12,262 bases of DNA from an uncultured Bacteroidales bacterium. GTDB taxonomy: Bacteria; Bacteroidota; Bacteroidia; Bacteroidales; Paludibacteraceae. The translations under genes were made by a program, and so were the position numbers. Position 1 is the first letter of the stretch. Every line of letters begins with the position of its first letter. Positions 11,110 to 12,262 of this stretch are shown here, piece after piece. Under the pieces are notes generated by a model, which did not search any database, was not told the origin of the DNA, and worked only from the letters and a program-made list of their open reading frames with translations. The stretch is from positions 1-12,262 of the forward strand of contig CAMFEN010000015.1 in the NCBI GenBank assembly GCA_945949375.1. Direction: 5' to 3'.

Positions 11110-12262
11110 TTACTTCACAATAGCTTGGAACTCAGCGTCTTCAGCGAACTTAGCGAACTCGATGTCGTTTTGTGCGCGTGCTTTCAGGCTTGCATCCTTA
11201 GCCACAGCCTCTTTCATATTGCTGTAAACAGCGTTGCGGTCGTTGGTGCGCGCACCTACTACGGCTTGCAGATAAGCGGTTACGCCGTTCGGCTCTTTCA
11301 CGTTAGCCAGGGTCTGACGTGCGCCGGCGTAGTCTTCGTCAAGAATCTGCTGTACGGCAGCGTTGTTGGTTGCGGTTTGCCCGTAAGCGGATTTAGCAGC
11401 CTTGTAGTCGCCCTTCATCGTGTAGAGTGTACCCATAGCCGCTGCGAGGTTACCTTGTGTGCCTGCGGCTTTGCCGAAATGCTCTTCCGCCTTAGCCCAG
11501 TCGCCATCAGCCATAGCAGCCACGCCGGCGTTGAAGTTCACGTCCGCATTTTGCGGCTCGATTGCCAATGCCTTGTTGTAAGCGCGACGAGCCTCTGCCA
11601 CATTACCTTGCTCGAAATAGAGCATACCCATGTTGTTGAATGCGCGGAAGTCGTTGAACTGGTCAGCCACTTTCTGATACGTAGCGATTTTCTCTGCGTT
11701 ATCGTTGGTGAGCGTAGCCGCATACAGCATCTCCTCAACGCTGAGTTGGCTCGGATCGCTCTTCAGGAAGTTCAGAATCTCCTCGTCAGACTTACCAATC
11801 AGGTCGGTGGTGAGGATGAGTCGGCTGCGGCGCAGAGCGGGCAGGATCTCATCGGCGATGGTGCTATATACACTGCTCAGGTTCTTGATTTGTGCCTCGC
11901 GCTCCTCGGGGTCGGTGTACATGCCCAGCACGCGCAGTACCAACTCCTTGTCCTGCATGTTGCTGTTCTCCAGTAACGCTTGGAAACCTGCCCAGTCCTC
12001 AGCAGTGATGTCCGAAGCGATATCGGTATTCACTTTGTCGCGTTTCAGTTGTTTTTGCAGGAACTTCTGTGCGTTCTTCTGACGCTGACCTGCCAGTTTC
12101 TCGTTCAGGTCCATACCACCATCGGGAGAAGCGTAACCGCTTACTTCCAGTTTGTTAATCGCCTTACGCTCGTTCTGGTCTGCCTCTTTGATTGCGGCTT
12201 GCAGGTCTTTCATCTGTTGGCTCTTGGTCTCCGACGAACGAAGGTTCGACTGTTGAATCAAG
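11110..12262 (-). CDS. OmpA-like domain and TPR protein, C-terminal part (5' end beyond the window)
   Basis: The frame is open to the right edge without a convincing start, so only the last 384 codons or so are seen. The first part (about visible residues 35-75) contains KLEVSGYASPDGGMDLNEKL followed by a Q/K-rich AxxFL helix, as in OmpA-like peptidoglycan-binding domains of Bacteroidota. TPR repeats follow, clearest at FNNMGMLYFEQGNVAEARRA, VNFNAGVAAMADGDWAKAEE and LAAAMGTLYTMKGDYKAAKS. It ends AEFQAIVK. By family it is expected at the outer membrane or in the periplasm, though the signal sequence would lie outside the window. The TPR part may serve protein contacts. It is the first gene of a possible minus-strand unit with the small membrane protein and mutL, but a strong inverted repeat follows its stop. 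Confidence 0.85.
   Translation of the reverse strand, partial: LIQQSNLRSSETKSQQMKDLQAAIKEADQNERKAINKLEVSGYASPDGGMDLNEKLAGQRQKNAQKFLQKQLKRDKVNTDIASDITAEDWAGFQALLENSNMQDKELVLRVLGMYTDPEEREAQIKNLSSVYSTIADEILPALRRSRLILTTDLIGKSDEEILNFLKSDPSQLSVEEMLYAATLTNDNAEKIATYQKVADQFNDFRAFNNMGMLYFEQGNVAEARRAYNKALAIEPQNADVNFNAGVAAMADGDWAKAEEHFGKAAGTQGNLAAAMGTLYTMKGDYKAAKSAYGQTATNNAAVQQILDEDYAGARQTLANVKEPNGVTAYLQAVVGARTNDRNAVYSNMKEAVAKDASLKARAQNDIEFAKFAEDAEFQAIVK

Noticed and set aside
11125..11976. Long plus-strand open frame of 283 codons
   Set aside because: It is antisense to the TPR/OmpA-like gene, whose repeats and motifs are unmistakable; cysteine- and valine-rich composition is an artefact of the complementary codons.
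12259..12261. Start codon of the OmpA/TPR gene at the right edge
   Set aside because: The codon is TTG in the middle of a helical region ahead of the OmpA-like domain and no signal sequence is seen, so the gene must begin outside the window.
1..12262. A mobile element or defence island
   Set aside because: All genes are housekeeping or common Bacteroidales families; I find no transposase, integrase, toxin-antitoxin, restriction or phage gene on either strand.

Overview
The window looks like a chromosomal segment of a member of the order Bacteroidales (phylum Bacteroidota). The reasons are promoter elements of the Bacteroidota type (TTTG, 19-20 bases, TAnnTTTG), lineage-typical families (a DUF4270 lipoprotein, a short GT5-only 'glycogen synthase', a TPR-membrane-HTH regulator) and a Bacteroidota-style ECF sigma factor. 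I cannot place it below order. The content is core chromosome: no transposase, integrase, phage gene, CRISPR array or defence system is visible.

Layout. Positions 1-2084 (minus strand) hold, in transcription order, a HIT-family hydrolase, a membrane-anchored TPR regulator coupled to it through a TGATG junction, and the first 37 codons of an ECF sigma factor that runs off the left edge. Positions 2266-2909 (minus) hold a 49-residue ORF followed 23 bases later by greA. Upstream of that pair lie a clear promoter and a hairpin with a U-run, together resembling an attenuated leader. miaB (minus) ends just before that promoter. Divergent from miaB is tRNA-Pro(GGG), with its own promoter and terminator, enclosed by a perfect 30-bp inverted repeat. 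A gene-free stretch of about 500 bp (4680-5178) contains hairpins and short repeats. panC (minus) and a GT5-domain protein (plus) diverge from a shared promoter region and the GT5 gene is followed by a DUF4270 lipoprotein. On the minus strand at the right are an OmpA-like/TPR protein (5' end off the window), an 81-residue tail-anchored protein and mutL.

Functional threads are transcript-cleavage (greA), tRNA modification and supply (miaB, tRNA-Pro), pantothenate synthesis (panC), mismatch repair (mutL) and cell-envelope lipoprotein/OmpA-type proteins.

The most unusual feature is not a gene system but several families of short, hairpin-forming or pyrimidine-rich repeats scattered between genes. 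Related copies lie on both sides of the greA locus, and copies also lie inside two coding regions: the n-region of the DUF4270 signal peptide and the interdomain linker of MutL. I found no convincing new multi-gene system. The best leads are the greA leader, the 49-residue ORF, the repeat families and the tRNA-flanking inverted repeat.
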